A stretch of DNA of 64,000 nucleotides, taken from Bradyrhizobium sacchari (GTDB taxonomy: Bacteria > Pseudomonadota > Alphaproteobacteria > Rhizobiales > Xanthobacteraceae). The notes under the pieces were generated by a model. That model had not been told where the DNA came from and made no database searches. It saw only the letters and a list, made by a program, of their open reading frames with translations. The stretch's first letter is position 1; every line of letters starts with the position of its first letter. Location: the NCBI RefSeq assembly GCF_002068095.1, contig NZ_LWIG01000069.1, forward strand, positions 167,841-231,840, in the 5' to 3' direction. The position numbers were made by a program, and so were the translations under genes. This document shows positions 1-9,051 of the stretch, in pieces.

Positions 1-156
1 CCTGTCATCGCGGCGCTCGGCGCGAAGGCGACGCTGCATGAGATCGAAGGCGGCGATCACTCCTTCGCGGTGCTGAAGAAGTCCGGCCGCAGCAATGACG
101 AGGCGCTCGCAGAAGTGCTGGATGTGCTCGTCGCCTGGATCGACCAGCTCGCCTGA
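1..156 (+). CDS. alpha/beta hydrolase, C-terminal fragment (gene starts before the window)
   Basis: The first 51 codons are the end of a gene that begins upstream. The fragment contains GGDHSF at about residues 17-22, the usual surroundings of the catalytic histidine in dienelactone-hydrolase-like and KANL3/Tex30-like alpha/beta hydrolases, followed by a terminal amphipathic helix ending in WIDQLA and a TGA stop. Nucleophile and acid residues are outside the window, so substrate and exact family cannot be given. It is followed at once by a palindromic repeat and then by a convergent gene. Confidence 0.7.
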   Translation, partial: PVIAALGAKATLHEIEGGDHSFAVLKKSGRSNDEALAEVLDVLVAWIDQLA

Positions 157-161
157 GGCGC

Positions 162-210
162 GAGCATGATCCGGAAAAGTGCGCAGCGGTTTTCCGAGAA
201 GATCATGCTC
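162..210. repeat. palindromic intergenic repeat, family F
   Basis: GAGCATGATC at 162-171 pairs perfectly with GATCATGCTC at 201-210, and CGGAAAA (172-178) pairs with TTTTCCG (190-196), leaving a loop of about 11 bases. Together they make a long hairpin between two convergent genes. Short repeats with this sequence are common between genes in rhizobia (recalled, not searched). It may also serve as a bidirectional transcription terminator. Confidence 0.75.
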
Positions 211-235
211 GAAAAGACAACCTGAAGCGCGCGCT

Positions 236-1210
236 TCACGCCGAATAAAGCCCCTTGTCGCGCGCCTTCTGGATCGCGAGCGCAGCGATCAGATCGAGCG
301 TCGGCGTCGACAGGCCGGCGGTGCGCGCGAAGGCGGCGGGGGCCTTCACCAGCACGTCGATCTCCATGGCGCGGCCGAGCTCGTAATCCTGCAGCAGCGA
401 TGGCTTGTGGTTGGGAGCGGGACCACTGCGGCTGACGCGCTTGACCTCGGGGATGAAGTGCTGGGCGATGTCGTTGGCCTCGTTCAGCATGCGTGGAATG
501 ACTTCGGTAAAGGCCGGGTCATCGCGCACCGCGCGTGCGGTCTGGCCGGTGAGCAGGCACAGCACCGACAGCGACATGTTGGTCAGCAGTTTTGACCAGA
601 TCGCCTCGCGGATTTCGGCCACTGGCGGCGATTCCAGCCGCGCGTCGTTGAAGACGTTGCGGAGCTTTGTGATGCGCTCGCAATTGCGATCGTCGCATTC
701 GCCGATCAGCAGGCGGTTGCGATCCGGCGTCAGGTTCTGCACGACACCGGGCGCGGTCACCTCGTTGGACGAGAAGATGACCCCGCCGATGATCCGCTCC
801 TTCGGTATGCAGGCGCGCAGGCGGCCTCCGGGATCGAGGAACGAAATGTCCGGCGGTGTCGGATGCCGCGGCGGCAGGCCGATGCCATACCACCAGGGAA
901 TACCATTCTGCGCGAACACGATGGCGGTATCGTCCTGCAGTAGCGGCTTGATGCTGGAGACCAGGCCCGTCAGCGCGGTTGCCTTCAGCGTGGAAATCAC
1001 GACGTCCTGCGGGCCGAGCTGGGCCGGATCCCCCGACGCGTTCACCTTGGCGCTCACCTCGGAATCGCCAACCCGCAGCTTGAGGCCGTTCGCGCGCACC
1101 GCTTCCAGATGCGCGCCGCGCATCACGCATGAGACCTCATGGCCGCCGCGTGCCAGCCGTACCGCAATGTGGCTGCCGACCGCGCCCGCGCCGAAAATGC
1201 AGATGCGCAT
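236..1210 (-). CDS. 2-dehydropantoate 2-reductase family protein (PanE/ApbA)
   Basis: This is a 324-residue NADPH-dependent ketoacid reductase of the ApbA/PanE family, cytoplasmic. The protein opens with the dinucleotide-binding loop GAGAVGSHIA (residues about 6-15). A later stretch, IREAIWSKLLTNMSLS, holds the lysine that is catalytic in ketopantoate reductases, at the start of the all-helical C-terminal domain. An upstream in-frame Met would add 20 residues, but the ATG at 1210 puts the Rossmann strand at the very N-terminus and is preferred. Bradyrhizobia carry several paralogues of this family and many act on other 2-oxo acids, so a role in pantothenate synthesis is not assured. It is divergent from the enoyl-CoA hydratase gene. 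Confidence 0.85.
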   Translation of the reverse strand: MRICIFGAGAVGSHIAVRLARGGHEVSCVMRGAHLEAVRANGLKLRVGDSEVSAKVNASGDPAQLGPQDVVISTLKATALTGLVSSIKPLLQDDTAIVFAQNGIPWWYGIGLPPRHPTPPDISFLDPGGRLRACIPKERIIGGVIFSSNEVTAPGVVQNLTPDRNRLLIGECDDRNCERITKLRNVFNDARLESPPVAEIREAIWSKLLTNMSLSVLCLLTGQTARAVRDDPAFTEVIPRMLNEANDIAQHFIPEVKRVSRSGPAPNHKPSLLQDYELGRAMEIDVLVKAPAAFARTAGLSTPTLDLIAALAIQKARDKGLYSA

Positions 1211-1365
1211 GTATGTCCTGTCCCTGATCCCATGGTGCCGCCCGAAAGACAGCATGACACAAGCCGCCATGCGATGGACGCGGCCGCCCTACGCCGGAAA
1301 GATATGGATCAAGGTGCGCGGCCTCGGCCATAGTGCGCGGCAAACAAACGATCGGAGGATCGCCG

Positions 1366-2169
1366 ATGACTGCCAGCCCCGTCCTGTGGAGCCTCGATGA
1401 ACGCGGGGTTGCAACCGTCACGTTGAACCGGCCGGAGGTCAACAATGCCTATGACGGCGCGCTGATATCAGGCGTGCTCGCGGCCATGGACGATCTGGCC
1501 AAGAAGCCGGCCTTGCGGGTCGTCGTTCTCAGAGGCAACGGCAGGCATTTCCAGGCCGGTGCCGACCTCAAATGGATCAACGGCGTGCGGCCGCAATCGG
1601 CCGAGGCCAACGAAGCGGCCTCGCGGGCGACCTTCGAGGCCGTGCAGCGGCTCAACACCTTGCCCATCCCGACGGTCGCGCTGGTGCAGGGCGGCTGCTT
1701 CGGCGGCGGCACCGGCGTGATCGCGGCCTGCGACGTCGTGATTGCCGCGGATAACGCCCTGTTCTCCATCACCGAGGTGCGCTGGGGCCTGACCGCCGCG
1801 ATCATCATTCCGCAGCTCTGCGACGCCATCGGTGTACGGCAAGTCCGCCGCTACGCGCTCACCGGCGAGCGCTTCGGCGCCGAGGACGCTCGCCGCATCG
1901 GCCTCGTCCATGAGGTGGTGCCGCTCGCCGATCTCGAGGCCGCAGGAGCCAAGGTGGTCGAGCAACTGCTTGCCAACGGGCCGGGGGCGATGGCCGAGAC
2001 CAAGAAGCTCGCGCTGGAAAGTTCGTTCGGCGGCATGGCAGTGGACGATGCCGCCTATCAGCGGCTCGTGCAGCTGCATTCGCTCAAGCGCCAGAGCGCG
2101 GAAGCGGCGGAGGGGCTGGCCTCGTTCGCCGAGAAGCGGGCGGCGAAGTGGAGCGGCGGGAAAGGTTGA
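1366..2169 (+). CDS. enoyl-CoA hydratase/isomerase family protein
   Basis: A 267-residue crotonase-fold protein. FQAGADLKWI supplies the first oxyanion-hole region and GGCFGGGTGVIAACD the second, both characteristic of enoyl-CoA hydratases and isomerases that handle CoA thioesters in beta-oxidation, amino-acid or isoprenoid breakdown. The ATG at 1366 is chosen because GGAGG lies at 1354-1358, 7 bases before it; an in-frame codon 33 bases upstream lacks such a site. The length is usual for the family. Its stop is only 3 bases from the stop of a convergent small gene. The substrate cannot be told; methylglutaconyl-CoA hydratase-like enzymes are one possibility. Confidence 0.88.
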   Translation: MTASPVLWSLDERGVATVTLNRPEVNNAYDGALISGVLAAMDDLAKKPALRVVVLRGNGRHFQAGADLKWINGVRPQSAEANEAASRATFEAVQRLNTLPIPTVALVQGGCFGGGTGVIAACDVVIAADNALFSITEVRWGLTAAIIIPQLCDAIGVRQVRRYALTGERFGAEDARRIGLVHEVVPLADLEAAGAKVVEQLLANGPGAMAETKKLALESSFGGMAVDDAAYQRLVQLHSLKRQSAEAAEGLASFAEKRAAKWSGGKG

Positions 2170-2172
2170 GCG

Positions 2173-2445
2173 TCAGCAGCCGCGGCAGATGTTGTTGATG
2201 CTGCGATAGACGGCGTCGTCGTCCTGCCGCATCTGGCGCAGGGTTTCGAGCGTCGTGCTCTCGGCGGCCGGCGCGGCCGGCTTGCGCTTCGCCGCGAGCT
2301 CGTCCTCCTGCCGCTTGTAGCAGGCTTCGCGATCGGGCTTGGCCTGGATGAAGCGGCAGTTCTGCTCCAGGGCCAAGGCGGCGGTGGTTGAGATCGCGAG
2401 CGAGATCAGGGCGGCGAACGCGTATTTCACGAATGTTGAATCCAT
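2173..2445 (-). CDS. small secreted protein, unknown function
   Basis: A 90-residue protein with a clear signal peptide (MDSTFVKYAFAALISLAIS, cleavage probably after ALALE or near it). The mature part has CRFIQ, ACYKRQEDELAAK and a C-terminal NNICRGC, that is four cysteines which may form disulfides in the periplasm. An open frame extends 33 codons upstream, but the start at 2445 gives the signal sequence at the N-terminus. No domain was recognised. It lies tail to tail with the enoyl-CoA hydratase gene and downstream of a broken LysR gene on the same strand, with about 100 bases between. Confidence 0.7.
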   Translation of the reverse strand: MDSTFVKYAFAALISLAISTTAALALEQNCRFIQAKPDREACYKRQEDELAAKRKPAAPAAESTTLETLRQMRQDDDAVYRSINNICRGC

Positions 2446-2547
2446 GGCGGCCCTTCTCTCAGGTCTGTCACGCGAGAGCAATTGCGATGTTGCGACAGGT
2501 GCCCGACACGGCGCGCACCGCGTGGCCCGTCTCACAGTTGACACGGC

Positions 2548-3413
2548 CTACAGCGACGGCGCCAGTGACGTTTTCAGCAGCGTCAGCAACGCCTGCACCG
2601 CAGCGGCGTTGCGCCGCCGCTCGGGGATTGCGGCCTTCACCCACAATTCCGGAATGGGGAAGTCGCGCAGCACCGGCTTCAGCGTGCCGTCACGCAAGGC
2701 ATCCGCGACCAGATAATGCGACGTCAGCGTGATGCCGTTGCCGGCGATCGCGCTGCGTTGGACGAAAGCAGCGGGCTGACCTGGATGCTGATGCGGCCGC
2801 GCGGTCCGTCGAAGACCCATTCCGGGCCGGTGGGCATGAAGCTGAGGCAGCGATGCTCGACGAGGTCGCGCGGATGCTTCGGCGTTCCGTGCTTCTTCAA
2901 GTAAGCGGGCGAGGCGCAGAGCAGTCGCTTCAGCGGACACAGCGGTTCGTCGACCACGCCGCCGAACGAATGCGGGAAGGCCCCGATGGCGATGTCGAAG
3001 CCTTCGGTGACGGGATCGACCGGGCGGTCGATCAGCACGATCTCGAGCTTTAATTTCGGGTTCTGGGTCTGGAACGCGCTGAAGGCGTCGGCGAGCCGTG
3101 CCACCGTCAGCGAGGTCGGCGCCTTGATGCGGAGGTGATCGACCAGATCGTGGCCCTTCTCGCCCATGCGCGAGAGCAGGTCGGTGGCATCGGTGACGAC
3201 GCCGCGCGCGCGATGCACGTAGCGCTGGCCGGCCTCGGTGAGACGCAATTGCCGGGTCGAGCGGTGAAACAGCGGCGTGCCGATCCGGGCCTCCAGCTGC
3301 GTGACGCGCTTGGCCACGACCGAGGTCGAGACGTTGAGCTTGCGTGCCGCGGCGGAGAAGCCGGCGGCATCGGCGGTGGCGAGGAAGGCCTGGAGGTTCA
3401 CGAGGATGTCCAT
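2548..3413 (-). pseudogene. LysR-family transcriptional regulator, frameshifted
   Basis: Translation from 3413 gives a normal LysR N-terminus: helix-turn-helix in residues about 5-65 (AFLATADAAGFSAAARKLNV, SVVAKRVTQLEARIG), then the co-inducer domain up to QVSPLLSSN. After that the frame leaves the family pattern and stops at 2724. The expected continuation (QRSAIAGNGITLTSHYLVADAL, then DGTLKPVLRDF) is present in another frame and runs to 2548. The break is near 2755-2775. About four or five residues normally found between SSN and the AIAGNG motif are missing, so a small deletion of non-triplet length is more likely than a one-base read error. The gene is divergent from an FAD oxidoreductase operon that it would be expected to control. 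Confidence 0.85.
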
Positions 3414-3524
3414 TTCAACCTTTCTCGATTCGCGAAAACTGATCGCGTATTTTGGTGGATTGTAGCCCGACCTGCGTTAATTCATAGTCGCCCGCAAGCA
3501 AGAGATTTCGGGAAGGGACGCGCC

Positions 3525-4889
3525 ATGCGGGCCACGACGATCGAAGAACCAGCGCGCCAAGTGCCGCTCTACGGCGAATATGAAGTCGTGGTGCTCGGCG
3601 GCGGCCCCGCCGGCATCATCGCGGCCGCCTCCGCGGCGCGCGCGGGGCGGAAGACCCTGCTGATCGAGCGCTACGGCTTCCTCGGCGGCATGGGCACCGC
3701 GGCCGGCGTCACCAATTTCTGCGGCCTGCACGGCAACGTCTACGGCAAGGCGCACCGGCTGGTGCAGGGCATGGCATCCGAGCTCCTGGCGCGGATCGAT
3801 CTTCTCAACGGCCTCAACACACCGCACCTGATCCTCGGCAAGGTGTTTGCCCAGGCCTACGACACCGCGGCCTACAAGATCGCGGCCGACGGGCTGCTCG
3901 CGAGCCACAAGGTGCACATCCTCTTCCATGCCCTCGGCGCCGGCGTGGTGATGGGCGACAACAGGCGCATCGATGCGCTGCTGGTCGAAACCAAGGCCGG
4001 CCGGCAGGCGGTGCGCGCCGAGATCTTCATCGATTGCTCCGGTGACGGCGATCTCGCGGTCTGGGCCGGTGCGCCTTATGAGATCGGCGACGAGCACGGC
4101 CATCCGCTTTATCCGTCGATGATGCTCCGTCTCAACGGCATCGATCCGGAGCAGGCGGGCGAGGCCTGGCGCACCATTCCGCAACTGATGGAAAAAGCGC
4201 TTGCCGCCGGCACGCACACATTCCCGCGCAAGAGCGCGATCGTGCGGCCGCAGAAGTCCGGCATCGAATGGCGCGTGAACTTTACGCAAGTGGCGCGCGA
4301 GGACGGCCACGCCATCAACGGTGTCGAGCCCGACGATCTCACCCGTGGCGAGATCGAGGGCCGCAAGCAGGCGCTCGCCGCGTTTGAATTCCTGCGCACC
4401 GTGCCCGGGTTCGAGAAGTCCTACATCGTCGATCTGCCGCCGCAGCTCGGCATCCGCGAGACCCGCCGCATCAGGGGCGGCTATCAGCTCAGCGGCGAGG
4501 ACGTGCTCGGCTGCGCCTCGTTCGAGGATTCCATCGGTGTCAACGGCTGGCCGATCGAGGCCCATGTTCCCGGTGACGTCGTCTTCACCTTTCCGCCAAT
4601 CCCGGAATCCCGCGGCTACAACGAGCTGCCGTACCGGATGCTGGTGCCCGAGGGCGTGGACAATCTGCTGGTCGCCGGCCGCTGCGCCTCGATGACCCAC
4701 GAGGGCCAGTCGGCGGCACGGGTCTCTGGTGCCTGTTTCGCGATGGGCGAGGCGGCCGGTTCCGCCGCCGCATTGGCGCTCTCCGGAAACCGGCTTCCCC
4801 GCGAAATCCCCATTGAAAAATTGCAGGAAACGTTGAAACAACAGGGCGCCTTCATCGGGCGGGACCAGGCGGTGCCCGAAGGCCTGTAA
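3525..4889 (+). CDS. FAD-dependent oxidoreductase (FAD_oxidored family)
   Basis: A 454-residue flavoprotein. The FAD-binding loop GGGPAGIIAAASAARAG lies at about residues 24-40, followed by ERYGFLGGMGTAAGVTNFCG, typical of the PF12831 group. A second nucleotide-contact motif, IDCSGDGDLAVWAG, is near residue 170, and NLLVAGRCASMTHEGQ near the end closes the FAD site. The start at 3525 follows GGAAGGG and keeps the binding loop near the N-terminus; the frame is open much further upstream but that part overlaps the LysR gene. The substrate is unknown. The gene is divergent from the broken LysR gene and is followed after 31 bases by an ABC importer, so it may oxidise or reduce what that importer brings in. 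Confidence 0.85.
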   Translation: MRATTIEEPARQVPLYGEYEVVVLGGGPAGIIAAASAARAGRKTLLIERYGFLGGMGTAAGVTNFCGLHGNVYGKAHRLVQGMASELLARIDLLNGLNTPHLILGKVFAQAYDTAAYKIAADGLLASHKVHILFHALGAGVVMGDNRRIDALLVETKAGRQAVRAEIFIDCSGDGDLAVWAGAPYEIGDEHGHPLYPSMMLRLNGIDPEQAGEAWRTIPQLMEKALAAGTHTFPRKSAIVRPQKSGIEWRVNFTQVAREDGHAINGVEPDDLTRGEIEGRKQALAAFEFLRTVPGFEKSYIVDLPPQLGIRETRRIRGGYQLSGEDVLGCASFEDSIGVNGWPIEAHVPGDVVFTFPPIPESRGYNELPYRMLVPEGVDNLLVAGRCASMTHEGQSAARVSGACFAMGEAAGSAAALALSGNRLPREIPIEKLQETLKQQGAFIGRDQAVPEGL

Positions 4890-4920
4890 CGAACTGCAAG
4901 ACAACACGAGAGGAAACGGG

Positions 4921-5925
4921 ATGATCGGAATTGCACGGCTCGCTGCTGCCGGCCTGATGGCGATCATGGCGATGGGCACGGCGCGGGCCGAGGACGTCCT
5001 GAAGGCCAAGGTCGGCGTGCTCCGCCTGTCCTCCTCCGCGCCCGTCTTCATCGCGCAGGACAAGGGCTATTTCCGCGAGGCCGGCCTCGATGTCGAGCTG
5101 AAATTCTTCGATGCGGCGCAGCCGATCGCGGTCGCCACCACCTCGGGCGATGTCGATTTCGGCGTCACCGCCTTCACGGCCGGTCTCTACAATCTCGCCG
5201 GCAAGGGCGTGCTGAAGGTGATCGGCGGCATGAGCCGTGAGAAAGCCGGCTATCCCCTGATCGGCTATTTCGCCAGCAACAACGCCTATGCGAGCGGCCT
5301 GAAGACGCCGAAGGATCTCGCCGGCAAGCGCGTGGCGATGACGCAGGTCGGATCGAGCTTCCACTATTCGCTCGGCCTGCTCGCCGACAAATACGGCTTC
5401 AAGCTCGCGGACGTGAAGATCGTGCCGCTGCAATCGCTGTCGAATGCGGCCGCCGCGCTGAAGGGCGAGACCGTCGATGCGGCGCTTCTGCCGATCTCCA
5501 CCGCGCGAAAACTGATGGACGAAGGCGGCGCGAAGTTTCTGGGCTGGGTCGGCGACGAGACGCCGTGGCAGCTTGGCGCGGTGTTCGCCTCGCCGAAGAC
5601 GCTGACCAACAAGGCGCTGGTGACGAAATTCCTCGGCGTGCTCGCGAAAGCCGACCGCGAATATCACGACGTCATTCTCGCAGCGATGAAGGACGGCACA
5701 GCCCCGATCAACGAGCAGACAAAGCCGTTGCTGGAGATCATCGCAAAATACACCAATCTGCCGGTCGAGCAGGTGGTCGGCAACTGCGCCTATATCGATC
5801 CCGACGGCAAGCTCGACGTGAAGAATGTCGACAACCAGATCAAATGGCTGCAGGAGCAGGGCTTTGCCGACAAGGGCTTTGACGCCGATACGATCATCGC
5901 GAAGGATTATGTGAAGGCGGACTGA
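4921..5925 (+). CDS. ABC transporter substrate-binding protein (NMT1/SsuA-like)
   Basis: A 334-residue periplasmic binding protein. The signal peptide is residues 1 to about 23 (IARLAAAGLMAIMAMG, cleavage after ARA). The mature protein has the family features of nitrate/taurine/thiamine-precursor binding proteins: KVGVLRLSSSAPVFIAQDKG near its start, YFREAGLDVELKFFDAAQP, and LAGKRVAMTQVGSSFHYS. It is the first gene of a transporter set with the ATPase (6055) and permease (6821), although a repeat of about 100 bases separates it from the ATPase gene. The ligand cannot be read from the sequence; nearby aromatic-acid genes make an organic acid a reasonable guess only. Confidence 0.88.
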   Translation: MIGIARLAAAGLMAIMAMGTARAEDVLKAKVGVLRLSSSAPVFIAQDKGYFREAGLDVELKFFDAAQPIAVATTSGDVDFGVTAFTAGLYNLAGKGVLKVIGGMSREKAGYPLIGYFASNNAYASGLKTPKDLAGKRVAMTQVGSSFHYSLGLLADKYGFKLADVKIVPLQSLSNAAAALKGETVDAALLPISTARKLMDEGGAKFLGWVGDETPWQLGAVFASPKTLTNKALVTKFLGVLAKADREYHDVILAAMKDGTAPINEQTKPLLEIIAKYTNLPVEQVVGNCAYIDPDGKLDVKNVDNQIKWLQEQGFADKGFDADTIIAKDYVKAD

Positions 5926-5930
5926 CCTTT

Positions 5931-6031
5931 CGTCATTCCGGGGCTCGCGAAGCGAGAGCTATGGCGCGCACTTGCGCACCTGAGAATCTCGAGCTTCCGG
6001 GTCTGATCCTACGGATCATCCCGGAACGACG
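5931..6031. repeat. palindromic intergenic repeat, family A
   Basis: The element begins CGTCATTCCGGGGCTCGCGA just after the binding-protein stop and ends CCCGGAACGACG, with GCGCACTTGCGCACCTGAGA inside. The same core occurs at 8911-9032, and a shorter relative is at 41914-41960. It sits inside an apparent operon, between the binding protein and its ATPase, where a hairpin could lower expression of downstream genes or protect upstream mRNA. Confidence 0.75.
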
Positions 6032-6054
6032 GAGAACAGGATAGACCAGACAGC

Positions 6055-6820
<766 letters not shown>

Positions 6821-6828
<8 letters not shown>

Positions 6829-7633
6829 TCGCGCGGCGACGAAAGATGAGACGACCCGGCGCGTCCGCTTCCGTGGCGCCGGCTTCGTGCCTGCCTCGAG
6901 CCGCTTCGGCGGCTGGATTGCGCTCGGGCTCGTCATTGCGATCTGGCAGGCCGCCGGCAGCGCAGGCCTCGTCAATCCGCTGTTCCTGCCGGCGCCGTCG
7001 GCGATCATGCGCGCGATCTATCAGCTCGCGATCTCAGGCGCGCTCTGGGAGCATGTGTCCGCCTCGCTGCTGCGCATCGGCGTCGGCTGGCTGCTGGGAA
7101 CGGTGGCCGGCGTCGCCGTCGGCTTTGCCATCGGCCTGTCGCGGCTGGCGCGCAGCGTCGGCATCACCTTCATCTCGGCGCTGTTCCCGATCCCGAAGAT
7201 CGCGCTGCTGCCGCTCCTGATCCTCTGGCTCGGTATCGGCGAAGAGCCGAAGATCGCGACCATTGCCTTGGGCGTGTTCTTCTCGACCGCGATCTCGGTC
7301 TATAGCGGCGTCGATGCCGTGCCGCGCAACCTGATCCGCATGGCGCAGAGCTTCAACGTTCCCTTCGCCACCATCGTGCGCAAGGTAATCTGGCCTGGTG
7401 CGCTGCCCGCGATCCTCGCCGGCTTCCGCATCACCGCGTCCGTCGCATTGTTGCTCGTGGTCAGCGCCGAGATGATCGGCGCGCAATACGGAATCGGCGC
7501 CTTCGTGCTGCAGGCCGGCAATCTGATGCAGACCGATCAGCTGCTCGCGGGCGTGGTGATCCTGTCGGTGTTCGGCCTTGCGGTGGGCAAGGTGATCGGC
7601 TGGCTGGAGACGCGGCTGCTGCACTGGCGGTGA
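6821..7633 (+). CDS. ABC transporter permease (SsuC/TauC type)
   Basis: A 270-residue inner-membrane protein of the BPD_transp_1 family, with about six hydrophobic segments beginning with GWIALGLVIAIWQAAG. The cytoplasmic coupling loop is visible as NLIRMAQSFNVPFATIVRKV, matching the EAA loop of sulfonate/taurine permeases. The ATG at 6821 is chosen over an in-frame ATG at 6800 because the shorter start gives the common 8-base overlap with the ATPase gene. It is followed by a palindromic repeat and a convergent gentisate dioxygenase gene. Confidence 0.92.
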
Positions 7634-7643
7634 GGCATGCTCC

Positions 7644-7723
7644 CGTCATTGTGAGCGCAGCGAAGCAATCCAGAATCTCTCCGCGGTGACAGTCTGGATT
7701 GCTTCGCTGCGCTCGCAATGACG
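7644..7723. repeat. palindromic intergenic repeat, family B
   Basis: The left arm CGTCATTGTGAGCGCAGCGA continues into AGCAATCCAGA. The right arm is its near-perfect reverse complement (TCTGGATTGCTTCGCTGCG, then CTCGCAATGACG). A second copy is at 47906-47985 with only a few differences. The stem is more than 30 bases, with a short loop, and lies between two convergent genes, so it may act as a bidirectional terminator. Confidence 0.85.
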
Positions 7724-7789
7724 GTGTGGATGCAATCGCGCCACAACCCCCTGCCTTGCCGTGACGACAAAGTGGCTAGCAGCCTGCTC

Positions 7790-8830
7790 TCACGCGTTCC
7801 CGCGATCCTCGCGAAACAGATCCAGCTTCTGCTGCACCGGCCGATCCGAGAAGCTGAACAGGACGGCGTCCTCATCCGCCTCGTGCGTCACCCAATGCCA
7901 GCTGGGCACCACGAACAGATCGCGCGGGCCCCATTCAAACACGGCATCGCCGATGCGGCTGCGACCCTTGCCTTCGATCGGGCAGAACACGGTGGCATCG
8001 GTCGAACGATAGCGCGCGGTCTCAAAGCCCTTTGGCAGCAGCTGGATGAAGGTGCCAATGGTCGGCATGGCGAAATCGCCGGTCTCGGGATTGCTGAACT
8101 TCAGCTTCAAGCCGTGGCAGGCGTCCCACTCCTGGCTCGTCCTGGCCTTCTCCAGCGCTTCGCGGGTATAGGCGTAGGGATAGCTGAAGATCGGCGAGGT
8201 CTTCGAGCTCCGCTTCACATCGACCGGCAGCAGATTGTGACCGTAGCGGGCAAAACTGTCGCCCGCAGGCTTGGTGATCTTCTGCTGGTCCTCTTTCGAG
8301 CCTTCCGCGAAGGAGCAGTCGAAGAACTGCACCAGCGGGATGTCGAGACCATCGAGCCAGAACATCGGCTCATCGGTCTCGTTGGAGTGGTCGTGCCAGG
8401 TCATCGATGGCGTGATGATGAAGTCGCCGGGCTCCATGGCGGTGCGCTCGCCGTCCACCGCAGTATGGGCGCCCTTGCCTTCGAGTACGAAACGCAGCGC
8501 CGACTGGCTGTGCCGGTGCGCGGGCGCGACGTCGCCAGGCACCACCATCTGCACGCCGGCATAGAGCGAGGTGGTGATCTTGGACTGTCCGCGCAGGCCA
8601 GGATTTTCCAGCACCAGCACGCGACGTTCGGCCTCCTTGGCGGTGATCAGCTTGCCGGCCTCCGTCATGTAGTCGCGGATGGTGTCGAACTTCCAGAGGT
8701 GCGGCCGGCAGGCGCTTTTCGGCTCCGGCGTGATCAGATCGCTCATCACCGTCCACAGCGCGGTGAGATTTTCGCCGTCGATCTTCTTGTAGAACGCCTC
8801 GCGTTCCGGTGTCCTGGTCACGGCTTCCAT
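7790..8830 (-). CDS. gentisate 1,2-dioxygenase
   Basis: A 346-residue bicupin that opens the gentisate (2,5-dihydroxybenzoate) ring with O2 to maleylpyruvate, using Fe(II) in the cytoplasm. The metal site of the first cupin is visible as PAHRHSQSALRFVLEGKG, with the later histidine in TPSMTWHDHSNETDEP. FWLDGLDIPLVQFFD is a family hallmark. A second cupin half ends with the WHWVTHEADE segment. The start at 8830 is preferred over one 29 codons upstream because the longer version would run through the promoter/operator at 8856-8889. It is divergent from the GST/MarR pair, and the pathway order fits: this enzyme makes the substrate of the GST-type isomerase. Confidence 0.9.
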   Translation of the reverse strand: MEAVTRTPEREAFYKKIDGENLTALWTVMSDLITPEPKSACRPHLWKFDTIRDYMTEAGKLITAKEAERRVLVLENPGLRGQSKITTSLYAGVQMVVPGDVAPAHRHSQSALRFVLEGKGAHTAVDGERTAMEPGDFIITPSMTWHDHSNETDEPMFWLDGLDIPLVQFFDCSFAEGSKEDQQKITKPAGDSFARYGHNLLPVDVKRSSKTSPIFSYPYAYTREALEKARTSQEWDACHGLKLKFSNPETGDFAMPTIGTFIQLLPKGFETARYRSTDATVFCPIEGKGRSRIGDAVFEWGPRDLFVVPSWHWVTHEADEDAVLFSFSDRPVQQKLDLFREDRGNA

Positions 8831-8855
8831 GGCGGCGCTCCCGTTCGTTTTGTTG

Positions 8856-8889
8856 ATTGACAGTATACTGACGATCTGGGTAGCGTCAA
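8856..8889 (-). promoter_or_regulatory. promoter with palindromic operator for the gentisate dioxygenase gene
   Basis: Read on the minus strand, TTGACG (8889-8884), a 16-base spacer and TATACT (8867-8862) make a good sigma-70 promoter, with transcription expected to begin about 25 bases before the ATG at 8830. The -10 box lies inside the palindrome CAGTATACTG (8861-8870), extended as GACAGTATACTGAC. Nearly the same sequence precedes the aryl-CoA hydroxylase gene (13174-13208). The neighbouring MarR gene is the obvious candidate for the protein that binds both. Confidence 0.72.
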
Positions 8890-8910
8890 TGTGACGGACG
8901 ACATAGGTCC

Positions 8911-9032
8911 TCGTCATTCCGGGGCGACGCGCCAGCGTCGAGCTACGGTGCGCAATTGCGCACCTGAGAATCCATAACCCCGATCGGGAGTATGGATTCC
9001 GGGCTCTCGCTTCGCGAGCCCCGGAATGACGA
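8911..9032. repeat. palindromic intergenic repeat, family A
   Basis: Outer arms TCGTCATTCCGGGG and CCCCGGAATGACGA are reverse complements. Inside is GCGCAATTGCGCACCTGAGA, shared with the element at 5931-6031, and a second inverted pair around GGAGTATGGATTCC. It fills most of the gap between the divergent gentisate dioxygenase promoter and the GST gene, so it separates the operator from the rightward genes. Confidence 0.8.
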
Positions 9033-9051
9033 AAATAAATGGGAGGTCTCG

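Noticed and set aside
3477..5063. A 528-codon open frame on the minus strand opposite the FAD oxidoreductase gene
   Set aside because: It is a mirror frame caused by high GC at third positions; composition is Ala/Arg/Gly/His-rich without a family pattern, while the plus strand has clear FAD motifs.
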